A DNA stretch of 64,000 nucleotides from Lachnospiraceae bacterium KM106-2 (GCA_009731425.1 AP018794.1:4265501-4329500); one strand, 5' to 3'; counted from the stretch's first letter, positions 9,371-18,263 are shown. Notes: generated by a model not told the origin, from the letters alone. Translations and numbers: made by a program.

Positions 9371-11719
9371 ATGAAATTTAGCAACGGATGCTGGTTACAA
9401 AAAGAAGGGTGTGAGTGCTTTACTCCACAGCAGGTTTATTTCTCTAAAATAGAGGAGAAAGAAGTTACATTATGTGCTCCAACATCAAGAATTAATCATA
9501 GAGGGGATACATTAGGAGGAATCAATCTTACTTTAAAGATCACATCTCCAATGAAAGATGTCCTTCGTGTTCAGACATATCACCATATGGGAACTGTTAC
9601 AAAGAGTCCTGCCTTTGACTTAAGTATCAAAGAAAATCTTCCACTCGATGTAGTTGAAGATGATAATGAGATTACGATTAAATCTGGTACTTTAGAACTT
9701 ACGATCACAAAAGAAAATTGGTCTATGACATATAAAAGAGAAGGCGAAGTAATTACAAAGAGTGGATGGCGTGATCTTGCATGCATGAAGGAGGACTGGA
9801 AAGGTTTTGCTTATGATGCAGCAGGAGATACGGATAATACTTATATGCGTCAGCAATTATTATTAAATGTTGGAGAGCTTGTTTATGGTACAGGCGAACG
9901 TTTCACTCCATTTGTTAAGAATGGTCAGAGTATTGATATCTGGAATGCAGATGGCGGAACATCAACAGAGCAGTCCTATAAGAACATTCCATTCTATTTA
10001 ACAAATCGTGGATATGGTGTATTTGTCAACCATCCAGAGAAAGTATCCTTCGAGATCGCAACAGAACAGGTTACGAAAGCTGAGTTTAGTGTAGAAGGTG
10101 GATATTTAGATTACTTCTTGATCAATGGACCAACCATGAAAGAAGTACTTGAAAAATATACTGATTTAACTGGAAAGCCATCGCTTCCAGCGCCTTGGAC
10201 ATTTGGACTATGGTTATCTACTTCTTTTACAACAAATTATGATGAAAAGACTGTAATGAGTTTCGTAGATGGAATGTTAGATCGAGGAATTCCTCTTAGA
10301 GTATTCCATTTTGACTGTTTCTGGATGAAAGAGTTCAACTGGTGTGACTTTACTTGGGATAGCCGTGTATTCCCAGATCCTAAGGGAATGTTAAAGAGAA
10401 TTAAAGACAAGGGATTAAAGATCTGTGTTTGGATCAACTCTTATATTGGACAAGAATCACCATTATTTGAAGAAGGAAAAGAAAAAGGTTATTTCTTGAA
10501 ACGTCCAAATGGCGACGTATGGCAATGGGATATGTGGCAGCCAGGAATGGCAATTGTAGACTTTACAAACCCAGCTGCATGTAAATGGTATCAAGAAAAA
10601 TTAGCAGTTCTTCTTGATATGGGCGTTGATTGCTTTAAAACTGATTTTGGTGAAAGAATTCCAACCGATGTAGTTTATTATGATGGTTCCGATCCTAAGA
10701 AGATGCATAACTACTATACATACCTTTACAACAAGACAGTATATGATCTACTAGTTGAGAAAAAGGGCAAAGAAGAAGCCGTATTATTCGCACGTTCTGC
10801 AACAGCAGGCGGACAGAAATTCCCAGTACATTGGGGTGGTGACTGCTGGTCTGATTATGAATCAATGGAAGAGAGTCTTCGTGGTGGATTATCTCTTACG
10901 ATGTCAGGATTCGGATATTGGAGTCATGATATTGGAGGATTTGAAAGTACTTCGACTCCAGATGTTTATAAACGTTGGTGTGCCTTTGGCTTACTTTCTT
11001 CTCACAGCCGTTTACATGGAAGTACTTCTTACCGTGTGCCTTGGGCATATGATGAAGAGGCCGTTGATGTCGTTCGTTTCTTTACAAAATTAAAAGCGCA
11101 TATCATGCCTTACTTATATCGAAATGCAATCGAGACTTCTAGAACAGGTGTACCAGTTATGAGAAGTATGGTCCTTGAATATACCAATGATCGTAACTGT
11201 GCTTACCTAGATAAACAATATATGTTAGGTGATTCACTCTTAGTATCTCCTATCTTCAATGATAAGGGGATTGGTGAGTTTTATCTTCCAGAAGGAAACT
11301 GGACGGAATTCTTGACAGGTAAACCTTATGAAGGTGGAAAATGGGTTAAGAAAGCTTATGGCTATTTAGAAATGCCTTTAATGGTTCGTGAAAACTCCAT
11401 TGTTGCAATCGGTGAGACAGATGAACATGCCGATTATGATTATGCAAAAAATGTTGAGTTAAGAGTATATGCATTGGTTGACGGTAAAGAAGCTCATACG
11501 GATGTTTATAGTATGAAGAGTGAAAAAGAATTAGAGATCACAGCATTAAAAGATGAGAATAAGATTACATGTAAAGTAAATGCGCTAAAACCTTATAGCA
11601 TTCGTCTTATCAATGTAAATGCAAAGGGCGTAGAGGGTGGAAGCCTTATGATAGATGGTAATGACACAGTAGTAACTCCAGAAGATGGTGTAAAAGAGAT
11701 CGTAATTACATTAGCATAA
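9371..11719 (+). CDS. yicI: alpha-xylosidase, GH31 (YicI type)
   Basis: At 782 residues it matches the ~770 of E. coli YicI. The catalytic nucleophile is D425 in KTDFGERIP and the acid/base is D491 in HWGGDC, both in the arrangement seen in YicI. The YicI-like substrate loop FDCFWM is also present. There is no signal peptide, so it acts in the cytoplasm on imported oligosaccharides, releasing alpha-linked xylose such as isoprimeverose units of xyloglucan. AGAAGGGAG precedes the start. The GH3 gene starts 22 bases downstream and no terminator separates them, so they form an operon. The specificity call is strong at family level but not tested. Confidence 0.92.
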   Translation: MKFSNGCWLQKEGCECFTPQQVYFSKIEEKEVTLCAPTSRINHRGDTLGGINLTLKITSPMKDVLRVQTYHHMGTVTKSPAFDLSIKENLPLDVVEDDNEITIKSGTLELTITKENWSMTYKREGEVITKSGWRDLACMKEDWKGFAYDAAGDTDNTYMRQQLLLNVGELVYGTGERFTPFVKNGQSIDIWNADGGTSTEQSYKNIPFYLTNRGYGVFVNHPEKVSFEIATEQVTKAEFSVEGGYLDYFLINGPTMKEVLEKYTDLTGKPSLPAPWTFGLWLSTSFTTNYDEKTVMSFVDGMLDRGIPLRVFHFDCFWMKEFNWCDFTWDSRVFPDPKGMLKRIKDKGLKICVWINSYIGQESPLFEEGKEKGYFLKRPNGDVWQWDMWQPGMAIVDFTNPAACKWYQEKLAVLLDMGVDCFKTDFGERIPTDVVYYDGSDPKKMHNYYTYLYNKTVYDLLVEKKGKEEAVLFARSATAGGQKFPVHWGGDCWSDYESMEESLRGGLSLTMSGFGYWSHDIGGFESTSTPDVYKRWCAFGLLSSHSRLHGSTSYRVPWAYDEEAVDVVRFFTKLKAHIMPYLYRNAIETSRTGVPVMRSMVLEYTNDRNCAYLDKQYMLGDSLLVSPIFNDKGIGEFYLPEGNWTEFLTGKPYEGGKWVKKAYGYLEMPLMVRENSIVAIGETDEHADYDYAKNVELRVYALVDGKEAHTDVYSMKSEKELEITALKDENKITCKVNALKPYSIRLINVNAKGVEGGSLMIDGNDTVVTPEDGVKEIVITLA

Positions 11720-11741
11720 TGTTTAGAAAGGAAAGAATGAA

Positions 11742-13886
11742 ATGAATAAAGATAGTTTAAAAGATCGTGTAGAAGATATCCTTTCCCAATTGACGCTGGA
11801 AGAAAAAATCGGAATGATCCATGGTAATGGATTATTCCGTACAGAAGGAGTCAAACGTCTTAACATTCCTCCAATAAAGATGTCAGATGGACCAATGGGA
11901 GTTCGTGCAGAATTTAAAAATGATGAATGGATGAATATTGGAAATAGCGATGATTACGTAACCTATCTTCCAAGTAATATGGCCATCGCATCTACATGGA
12001 ATAGAGAAAAAGCAAAAGAATCAGGAGAAGTACTTGGCGAAGAGGCAAGAGGACGTGGTAAGGATATGATCCTTGCTCCAGGAATCAATATTGTAAGAAG
12101 TCCTTTATGTGGTCGTAACTTCGAATATATGAGTGAAGATCCATGTTTGATCTCTGAAATGTGTGTTCCTTTAATTGAAGGAATTCAAGAATCTGATGTT
12201 TCTGCTTGTGTCAAACATTTTGCAGTTAACACACAAGAGACCATGCGTCTTGAAGTTGAGTCGATCGTAGATGATCAGGCATTAAATGAGATTTATTATC
12301 CTGGATTTAAAGCAGCCGTTCAGAAAGCACATACACATGGTGTGATGGGTGCTTATAATCTCTTAAAAGGTGAAAATTGCTGTCAGAGTAAATATTTATT
12401 GAGTGATGTACTACGTGATCAATGGGGATTTGATGGAATCGCCGTTTCCGACTGGGGCGGTGTTCATGATACTAAGAAAGTGGCAGAGAGCGGTCTTGAT
12501 ATTGAGATGAGTGTTACCTATAACTTTGATGAATATTTCATGGCGCAGCCTTTATTAGAAGCAGTGAAAAAAGGTGAGATCAAAGAAGAGGTCATCGATG
12601 AGAAAGTCAGACATATTTTAGCAACGATGTACCGACTCCATATGTTAGATGGAGGAAGAAAGTCAGGATGCTACAATACGCCAGAACATAGAGCAAAAGT
12701 ATTAGAGACAGCAAGTGAGGCAGTCGTTCTATTAAAGAATGAAGAAGAGATTCTTCCATTAAATTCAGAAAAACTAGATGAATTATTAGTAATCGGAGAT
12801 AATGCGGAGCGAATTCATTCCAATGGCGGCGGAAGTGCTGAGATTAAAGCTTTGTATGAAATTTCTCCTCTTATGGGATTGAAGTCTCAGCTTGGCGGTA
12901 ATACCGAAGTTGTTTATACAAGAGGGTACAATGCCTTAAAGAAAGATATGAATAAAGAATTAAACTGGCAGGAGACATCTCTGGAAGAAGGAAATGCAGA
13001 TGCCAAAGATCGTGATAAAAATGATGAGTCTGTAAAAGTAGAGAGTAAGAGATTACGAGAAGAAGCCGTCGAGCTTGCTAAGAAGATGAAACAAGTTGTC
13101 TTATTCATCGGATTAAATCATGATTATGATGTCGAAGGATTAGATAAGAAAGATATGAAACTTCCTTATGAGCAAGATGAGTTAGTAAAATCCGTCTTAG
13201 CCGTTAACAAAAATACGATCATCGTTGTAATGGCAGGAGCTCCTGTTGAAATGGGAGAATGGATCGACCAGGCAAAAGCGGTTGTATGGAGCAGCTATAT
13301 CGGAATGGAAGGCGGAAATGCGATTACTAATGTATTATTAGGTAAAGTAAATCCAAGTGGTAAATTACCAGTTACCTTCCCTAAGACTTACTTAGATTGT
13401 CCTGCACATTGTGTGGGTGATTTTGGTGGCGAGAAGGTTGCTGATCACAAAGAAGGAATATTTGTCGGTTATCGCTACTATGATACCTTTAATGTGGAAC
13501 CACAATTTTGTTTTGGATATGGTTTATCTTACACCACATTTGCTTATGAAAATCTAGAATTGAAAAAGAAAAAAGATGTTCCGACTAAGGTATTGGTCTC
13601 ATTTGATATTAGAAATACAGGAGACCGAGCTGGTGCTGAGGTAGCACAGATTTATGTTGCAAATCCACAGTGTACTCAAAAACGACCAAAGAAAGAATTA
13701 AAAGGATTCGAGAAAGTTTATTTAGAGCCAGGGCAGGCAAAGAGAGTGGTAATTGAATTAGAAGAAAATGCATTTTCTTATTATAGTATGTCAGAGAGTA
13801 AATTTGTAACAGAAGAAAGTGAATTTCAGATTATGGTCGGAAGTTCTTCTAGAGACATTCAGTTAGAGGGAATGTTACAACTTTAA
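11742..13886 (+). CDS. beta-glucosidase-type glycoside hydrolase, GH3
   Basis: The protein is 714 residues with no signal peptide. The N-terminal GH3 barrel has KHFAVNTQE and the nucleophile D237 in IAVSDWGG. The (alpha/beta)6 sandwich follows from about residue 330, and a C-terminal fibronectin-III-like domain covers ~600-714. GH3 enzymes of this layout remove non-reducing beta-glucose (sometimes xylose or arabinose). Being downstream of the alpha-xylosidase, it is well placed to alternate with it in shortening xyloglucan oligosaccharides. AGAAAGGAAAG precedes the ATG. The exact substrate cannot be read from the sequence. Confidence 0.9.
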   Translation: MNKDSLKDRVEDILSQLTLEEKIGMIHGNGLFRTEGVKRLNIPPIKMSDGPMGVRAEFKNDEWMNIGNSDDYVTYLPSNMAIASTWNREKAKESGEVLGEEARGRGKDMILAPGINIVRSPLCGRNFEYMSEDPCLISEMCVPLIEGIQESDVSACVKHFAVNTQETMRLEVESIVDDQALNEIYYPGFKAAVQKAHTHGVMGAYNLLKGENCCQSKYLLSDVLRDQWGFDGIAVSDWGGVHDTKKVAESGLDIEMSVTYNFDEYFMAQPLLEAVKKGEIKEEVIDEKVRHILATMYRLHMLDGGRKSGCYNTPEHRAKVLETASEAVVLLKNEEEILPLNSEKLDELLVIGDNAERIHSNGGGSAEIKALYEISPLMGLKSQLGGNTEVVYTRGYNALKKDMNKELNWQETSLEEGNADAKDRDKNDESVKVESKRLREEAVELAKKMKQVVLFIGLNHDYDVEGLDKKDMKLPYEQDELVKSVLAVNKNTIIVVMAGAPVEMGEWIDQAKAVVWSSYIGMEGGNAITNVLLGKVNPSGKLPVTFPKTYLDCPAHCVGDFGGEKVADHKEGIFVGYRYYDTFNVEPQFCFGYGLSYTTFAYENLELKKKKDVPTKVLVSFDIRNTGDRAGAEVAQIYVANPQCTQKRPKKELKGFEKVYLEPGQAKRVVIELEENAFSYYSMSESKFVTEESEFQIMVGSSSRDIQLEGMLQL

Positions 13887-13960
13887 TTAAGTCCCGAATA
13901 ATTTTAGTTTAAAAGTGAAAATAATAGTAGTATCTCGATAAGAAAGGAGATGCTACCGCA

Positions 13961-14128
13961 ATGGAGAAGAATAACAGTATTGAATGTACAGTTAATAACT
14001 GCCAATATCATGCACAAAACATTGATTATTGCACACTTGATAAAATTTGCGTAGGAACACATGAATCAAATCCAACTCAGAAAGAGTGTACTGACTGCGA
14101 TTCATTTGAACTAAAAGCAGGCGTCTAA
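13961..14128 (+). CDS. DUF1540 cysteine-rich mini-protein
   Basis: A 55-residue frame starts at ATG 13961, ten bases after AGAAAGGAGA. Cysteines occur at positions 9, 14, 24, 30, 43 and 46 in the spacing CTVNNCQYH ... YCTLDKICVG ... CTDCDSF, which matches DUF1540 proteins of clostridia. A zinc- or metal-binding role is likely but not proven. It has its own terminator and is monocistronic. The translated sequence was read by hand. Confidence 0.8.
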   Translation: MEKNNSIECTVNNCQYHAQNIDYCTLDKICVGTHESNPTQKECTDCDSFELKAGV

Positions 14129-14130
14129 TG

Positions 14131-14176
14131 AGAAGTCATTTATCAGTTTTATGGGCTGATAAATGACTTTTCTTTT
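14131..14176 (+). terminator. terminator after DUF1540 gene
   Basis: A perfect 14-bp stem (14133-14146 with 14156-14169) and a 9-base loop are followed by TTCTTTTT. Confidence 0.88.
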
Positions 14177-14178
14177 TC

Positions 14179-14280
14179 ATTGATAGGAAAGTTTTTGGAA
14201 CTTCCTAATTATTTAAATAGGAGTTCTAAAAGAAAGTAAGCCAAGAGGTGCACTCAGGGGGAATGAGGTCATCACTTTGT
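14179..14280. repeat. dispersed intergenic repeat, copy A
   Basis: This begins ATTGATAGGAAA and contains an AGGAA...TTCCT inverted pair. It ends with an AAGCCAAGAGGTGCACTCA...GGAATGAG...ATCACTTT block. It aligns with copy B (54347-54479) over the same two parts and in the same order. No coding potential is seen. Confidence 0.6.
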
Positions 14281-14342
14281 TTTACAAAAATAGGGACAAA
14301 ATGGATTGTACGTTTATAAAAAATAGAAAATCGACAAAAATG

Positions 14343-14370
14343 TTGACATTTTACGTTAATTTGATATAGT
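14343..14370 (+). promoter_or_regulatory. sigma-A-type promoter of the class II aldolase gene
   Basis: TTGACA (14343-14348), a 16-base spacer and TATAGT (14365-14370) lie 38 bases before the start codon. Confidence 0.75.
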
Positions 14371-14408
14371 TATCATATTGATTTTATGGAGAGAGGATAA
14401 AAGAGATT

Positions 14409-15002
14409 ATGCTTCATCAATTAAAAAAAGAAGTTTTAGACATTGCGGTAAGAGTGTACAATGAACATTTAGTCGCAGGAACAAACGGTAATGTTAGTGC
14501 ATTTGACCCAGATACCAATTATGTAGTGATCACACCTAGTGAATATGAATATTCTGTTATGTCTATGCGTGATATTATGGTAATTGATTTAGATGGAAAT
14601 GTGATCGAAGGAACACATAGACCGTCTATCGACTGGAAAATGCATGTTGAAATATATAAAAATCTGCCACATATCAAATCGATCGCACATACGCATTCTC
14701 CTTATGCAACAAGCTTTGCTGTAATTCAAAAGGAGATACCGGTTATCTTATGTGATATGATGCATTATTTAAATGGAAGTATAGAAATCTGTCCTGCTTG
14801 CCATTTAGGATCAACTGATAGTGCAAAATATGCAATTCCTATTTTGGAACATAAAAATGCATGTCTTATGGCAGGACATGGAGTGATCGCTGTTGGATCA
14901 AATGTCCATGAGGCTTATGTTAACAGTATTTATGTAGAAGACGTAGCAAAGATATATCATAAGGCATGTTGTGTCGGTGAACCAGTTTTATTAGATTGCT
15001 AA
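14409..15002 (+). CDS. class II aldolase/adducin-family protein (L-fuculose-phosphate aldolase-like)
   Basis: The protein has 197 residues. Zinc-ligand histidines are H94 and H96 in HTHSPYA and H157 in AGHG, and the GTNGNVS phosphate loop sits at 24-30. Family members cleave fuculose- or rhamnulose-phosphate, or epimerise ribulose-5-phosphate. The position of the catalytic Glu of E. coli FucA (PSSEW) is Asp here (D75 in RPSIDW), as in the AraD epimerase branch. It could complete L-fucose catabolism begun by the GH29 enzyme, but it has its own promoter and terminator, so the link is inference. The short length argues against a normal AraD. Confidence 0.78.
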   Translation: MLHQLKKEVLDIAVRVYNEHLVAGTNGNVSAFDPDTNYVVITPSEYEYSVMSMRDIMVIDLDGNVIEGTHRPSIDWKMHVEIYKNLPHIKSIAHTHSPYATSFAVIQKEIPVILCDMMHYLNGSIEICPACHLGSTDSAKYAIPILEHKNACLMAGHGVIAVGSNVHEAYVNSIYVEDVAKIYHKACCVGEPVLLDC

Positions 15003-15010
15003 TTTGATGG

Positions 15011-15059
15011 AAACTCAAGGATTGTTGCTAAAAATGGGCAAAAATCGTTGAGTTTTTTT
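15011..15059 (+). terminator. probable terminator after aldolase gene
   Basis: AAACTCAA (15011-15018) pairs with TTGAGTTT (15048-15055), with partial pairing inside a long loop, then a T run follows. Confidence 0.55.
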
Positions 15060-15082
15060 GTTAAATTTTTTTTACGTAAAAT

Positions 15083-15112
15083 TTAACATTTCATGAAACA
15101 ATTGTGTATAAT
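15083..15112 (+). promoter_or_regulatory. promoter of the GNAT-led operon
   Basis: TTAACA (15083-15088), an 18-base spacer and perfect TATAAT (15107-15112). Because the -10 lies inside an upstream in-frame extension beginning at 15093, it also fixes the gene start downstream at 15147. Confidence 0.75.
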
Positions 15113-15146
15113 AAGAACATGCTATAAATATATAAAGGTGAATACA

Positions 15147-15734
15147 ATGGAGATTAAGAGATTAACGAAAGATGATGTGTCATACATATATCAATTCAGT
15201 ATGACAGAAGAATTCCCAAAGGAAGAGCTAAAGCCATTGGTACAAATCTTACAGTTAATGCAAGAAGGCGACTATGAATGCATTGGTTTATATACCCAAG
15301 GGGAACTTTGTGGTTATGGTTTTTTTCAGAAAGCAGATGATACAGAGTATATTTTATTAGATTATCTGACAATACTTAAAAAGTATCGTAATGAGGGGTA
15401 TGGTAGTAAGTTTTTAAATTTGCTATCACATTATTATAAGGACTATAAAGGAATTGTAGCTGAAGTAGAACAGGTTACTGATCATGATTCAGAAGAAGAG
15501 AATAAGTTACGTAGAAGGAGATTTCGATTCTACGAACGAGCTGGATTTGAACGACTGAATTTTAAATGTAGTGTATTCAATGTACCATTTTGTATGTATG
15601 TATTTAGAAAGCATTCATTAGAACAGACACAATTAGAAAAAGAAGTTGCTGAAGCGGAATCCGCTTTTTATAGAAGACATTTACCACCAAAGATCTATAA
15701 TAAGATGGTAAAGATCGAACTAACGAGGGAGTGA
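15147..15734 (+). CDS. GNAT-family N-acetyltransferase
   Basis: I set the start at ATG 15147, with AAAGGTG at 15134-15140 upstream and the promoter -10 just before it, giving 195 residues. The central acetyl-CoA motif is seen in LLDYLTILKKYRNEGYGSKFL, an R/Q-x-x-G-x-G/A variant, followed by FYERAGFERL. The N-acetyl acceptor cannot be predicted. The next gene starts 4 bases after the stop, and the following two are also close, so four genes probably form one transcript (15147-17690). Confidence 0.75.
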   Translation: MEIKRLTKDDVSYIYQFSMTEEFPKEELKPLVQILQLMQEGDYECIGLYTQGELCGYGFFQKADDTEYILLDYLTILKKYRNEGYGSKFLNLLSHYYKDYKGIVAEVEQVTDHDSEEENKLRRRRFRFYERAGFERLNFKCSVFNVPFCMYVFRKHSLEQTQLEKEVAEAESAFYRRHLPPKIYNKMVKIELTRE

Positions 15735-15738
15735 CAGA

Positions 15739-16092
15739 ATGGATAAGAATAAAATTGATAATTTAGATGATACCTTAGATTGGGAGTATATGTCTGATTT
15801 TTATACCAATGAAGACAAAGAAATTGGCGATTTAGAAGATTATATTGTCTCTGCAGATGAGACTCCTACTGATGAAAATATCCTTGGCAATGAGGAAGAT
15901 GATACTCTTCGTCAGATCTTGGATGATGTAAAAAAAGTCAGAGAATGTAATGATAGTGGAAAGAATGTTGCTGAGATCGCAACTGTATTAGATATGGATG
16001 AGGAGTATGTTACACTCATTCTTATGACGTTAAATGGTAATCCAGAAGATAGTAATGATCTAGCGATCGCTCATCTGATCGAGTTAGGTTAG
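15739..16092 (+). CDS. acidic hypothetical protein with a C-terminal HTH-like segment
   Basis: The protein has 117 residues and is strongly acidic (many D/E in the first 60). GGGAGTG before the ATG serves as ribosome site. The stretch GKNVAEIATVLDMDEEYVTLIL near residues 75-95 has the spacing of a small helix-turn-helix. I do not recognise the family. It sits between a GNAT gene and a DUF3877-like gene in one operon. Confidence 0.6.
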   Translation: MDKNKIDNLDDTLDWEYMSDFYTNEDKEIGDLEDYIVSADETPTDENILGNEEDDTLRQILDDVKKVRECNDSGKNVAEIATVLDMDEEYVTLILMTLNGNPEDSNDLAIAHLIELG

Positions 16093-16103
16093 GAAGGCGT
16101 AGT

Positions 16104-16646
16104 ATGAAGGAATATCGTTTTAGCCAGATGTTAAAAAACATAAAAGATGCGGTTCATGAAAGTCAGGTTAAGTTAGGATATGCGGACGAGGTCGTTCGTA
16201 TTTACTATATGGAACCTTCTATGAAGCATCTATTCGGAATTGGACCAGATGAGAACGTTGAGATTCATAAGGTGCTAAGAGAATTTGAACTATTTTGTAA
16301 GGAACAAGAAGAAGTAGTACAAGTATCTGGTGATGAAAAACGTTTTTGTTTTGCCGTTTCAAGAGAGCTAGTTAAGAAAGTTCATGAGACTTATCATGAC
16401 AATGGTTTTTTAGAGAAGTTAGTAAACGTACTTCAATCTATGTCATGCACACTTGATGATATCTTAACTGTATTTTACTCACAGTCAGACAAAGTAATAT
16501 GTGAGAAGTGTTCTGGTATGGAGTTTGATTATGTCATTTACTTTGAGAATTCTAATATCGATGAATATAAATACTGTTTTACCATTAATGAGATGCATGC
16601 ATATTACCATCGTTTTACCGATTTTGATTATCAATCAATATTATAA
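16104..16646 (+). CDS. DUF3877-like protein of unknown function
   Basis: The protein has 180 residues, is soluble, and has no signal peptide or TM segment. The opening pattern of a helix with SQVKLGYADEVVRIYYMEPSM followed by HLFGI resembles DUF3877 proteins of clostridia. That is recall, not a search. No catalytic motif is evident. It starts 11 bases after the previous stop. Confidence 0.6.
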   Translation: MKEYRFSQMLKNIKDAVHESQVKLGYADEVVRIYYMEPSMKHLFGIGPDENVEIHKVLREFELFCKEQEEVVQVSGDEKRFCFAVSRELVKKVHETYHDNGFLEKLVNVLQSMSCTLDDILTVFYSQSDKVICEKCSGMEFDYVIYFENSNIDEYKYCFTINEMHAYYHRFTDFDYQSIL

Positions 16647-16670
16647 GTAAAGTATGAGGGTGGATGAAAG

Positions 16671-17690
16671 TTGAATGGAGTAAGCAGAAAAGGAATTATT
16701 AAGACATTATTTTTCTTGATCATAATTGGATTGGTCATTTATGTATTTCGTGGATCCATAGGTCCGATATCAGCGGAGTTGGCGAAGACGAGCAAAACAG
16801 TGATGCTCTTGATCTGTTTGGCTAGTATTGTCTTTGGCGTGATCGATGGATGGAATCTAACAGAACTGGTTCGTACGTATGATGAGCAATTTCCATTATG
16901 GAGAGGGATTCTAGCAACCTTTTATGCCAGCTTTTATCGTGTGATCACTTTTGGGAGTGGTCCAACCCTTGCTTATATGCATTATCTTGGAAAGTATCAT
17001 ATTCCAGCAGGAGAGAGTTTTGGTATCTGTACAGTTCAATATGTTTTGCATAAGCTGACGATTGCTATATACAGTTCCTTATGCATTATCTTTAATTTTT
17101 CATTTTTTCAGAAGTATTTTCATGACTATATGATTTATCTACTATTAGGCTATGGTCTAACATTAGGCATAGTTGCATTCTTATTGTTGGTCTGTATCTC
17201 GGCCAAATTCCATCAAATTGTACTTTATTTTATCAGAAAATTTAAGAAGAATCCTAAAATACGTCCTTTTGTTGTTCGTATCGAGGATGAATTGAACAAT
17301 CTTAGAAATAGTACGAAAAGGTTGCTAAAAGGCAAGCTTGCCATAAAGATCATAGGCAGAAATCTCATTAAGTTTACATGCTACTACTTAATCCCTTATG
17401 TGATCTTATTTCAGAGTAGCCATCTATCAGTCGTAAATGCTATTTCCATTACTTCGTTAGCAACCGTTCTTGCCGGAGTAATACCAACACCTGCAGGAAT
17501 TGGATCCATCGAATTTATATTTGTATTATTTTTTAGCGTGATCGTTACAAAATATAAGGCAGCAAAGACGGTTATTTTGTATCGATTTGCTACGTATATC
17601 TTCCCATTTGTAATTGGCGGGATAGAAATGATTCGATTTAATATCCATCTTAAAAAGGAAAATATATTACAAAAGGTAGAGACGAAGTGA
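16671..17690 (+). CDS. YbhN/UPF0104-type integral membrane protein (LPG synthase TM-region family)
   Basis: The 339 residues hold about eight hydrophobic segments. The start is TTG 16671, preceded by GAGGGTGG (16656-16663); no ATG is well placed. The GSGPTLAYMHYL segment and the VIPTPAGIGSIEFIFV loop match the PF03706 family, the membrane (flippase-like) part of lysyl-phosphatidylglycerol synthases. The cytosolic aminoacyl-transferase domain of MprF is absent, so this is the stand-alone form and its substrate is unknown. Its last codons lie inside a long hairpin. Confidence 0.75.
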   Translation: MNGVSRKGIIKTLFFLIIIGLVIYVFRGSIGPISAELAKTSKTVMLLICLASIVFGVIDGWNLTELVRTYDEQFPLWRGILATFYASFYRVITFGSGPTLAYMHYLGKYHIPAGESFGICTVQYVLHKLTIAIYSSLCIIFNFSFFQKYFHDYMIYLLLGYGLTLGIVAFLLLVCISAKFHQIVLYFIRKFKKNPKIRPFVVRIEDELNNLRNSTKRLLKGKLAIKIIGRNLIKFTCYYLIPYVILFQSSHLSVVNAISITSLATVLAGVIPTPAGIGSIEFIFVLFFSVIVTKYKAAKTVILYRFATYIFPFVIGGIEMIRFNIHLKKENILQKVETK

Positions 17691-17711
17691 TCAGTCTCTA
17701 CCTTTTGTAAT
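17666..17711. terminator. 18-bp perfect hairpin spanning the stop codon, between convergent genes
   Basis: Bases 17666-17683 pair perfectly with 17694-17711 around a 10-base loop that contains the TGA stop of the membrane protein. T-rich runs occur only inside the stem. It probably ends both convergent transcripts. Confidence 0.65.
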
Positions 17712-17718
17712 GTTCAAA

Positions 17719-18174
17719 TTATTTAGTAGCTTCTTTTAATAAATCAGAAGCGAATGATAAGAATCCTTGAATGTTGATACTAACACCAGATACAACATCA
17801 GTCTTTCCTTCGTCATTTACTGTTAAGTCTTTAACGGAATTATGTTCCATTACATACTTAGCTAATGCTTCAGATTGAGCAGCCCAAGTTAAGCCGTCTG
17901 TTGTCATTGTGTATTCACCATCAAGTGACATTTGCTTTTTAGATTTGCCAGCTTCGCTAGTAGCATCGTAATCTAATGAAGTGATTTTACCGTCTTTTAC
18001 AACCATTTTCATTTCGTAAGTAAAACCTTTGTCATCAGCTTTGTCAGCTGTTTTTGTGTAAGTTCCATCTTTTAATTTTGCACTATCGTCTTTGCTTGAA
18101 CAACCTGTTAATAATGCAAGTGAAAGCATACCTACAAGTACCATTGTGAACAGTGATTTTAAATTCATCTTCAT
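17719..18174 (-). CDS. FMN-bind-like membrane-anchored lipoprotein
   Basis: The protein has 151 residues. A lipobox LLTGC places the lipid-modified cysteine at residue 25. The mature part follows the pattern DGTYT...KVVKDGKITSLDYD...SLDGEYTM...DVVSGVSIN, which resembles extracellular FMN-binding-domain lipoproteins. The usual flavinylation signature (S/T-G-A-T/S) reads SGVS, so covalent FMN attachment is doubtful. A strong promoter lies upstream on the same strand. A GGGGGAAA ribosome site precedes the ATG. Confidence 0.7.
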   Translation of the reverse strand: MKMNLKSLFTMVLVGMLSLALLTGCSSKDDSAKLKDGTYTKTADKADDKGFTYEMKMVVKDGKITSLDYDATSEAGKSKKQMSLDGEYTMTTDGLTWAAQSEALAKYVMEHNSVKDLTVNDEGKTDVVSGVSINIQGFLSFASDLLKEATK

Positions 18175-18234
18175 ATCCGTTTCCCCCTGGATGTTTGAAT
18201 TAATATAAAAAATAATTTTTTATATTGTATAAAT

Positions 18235-18263
18235 AATATATAATATGTGTCGCAACATGTCAA
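18235..18263 (-). promoter_or_regulatory. sigma-A-type promoter of the lipoprotein gene
   Basis: Read on the minus strand: TTGACA (18263-18258), a 17-base spacer and TATATT (18240-18235). Confidence 0.78.
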
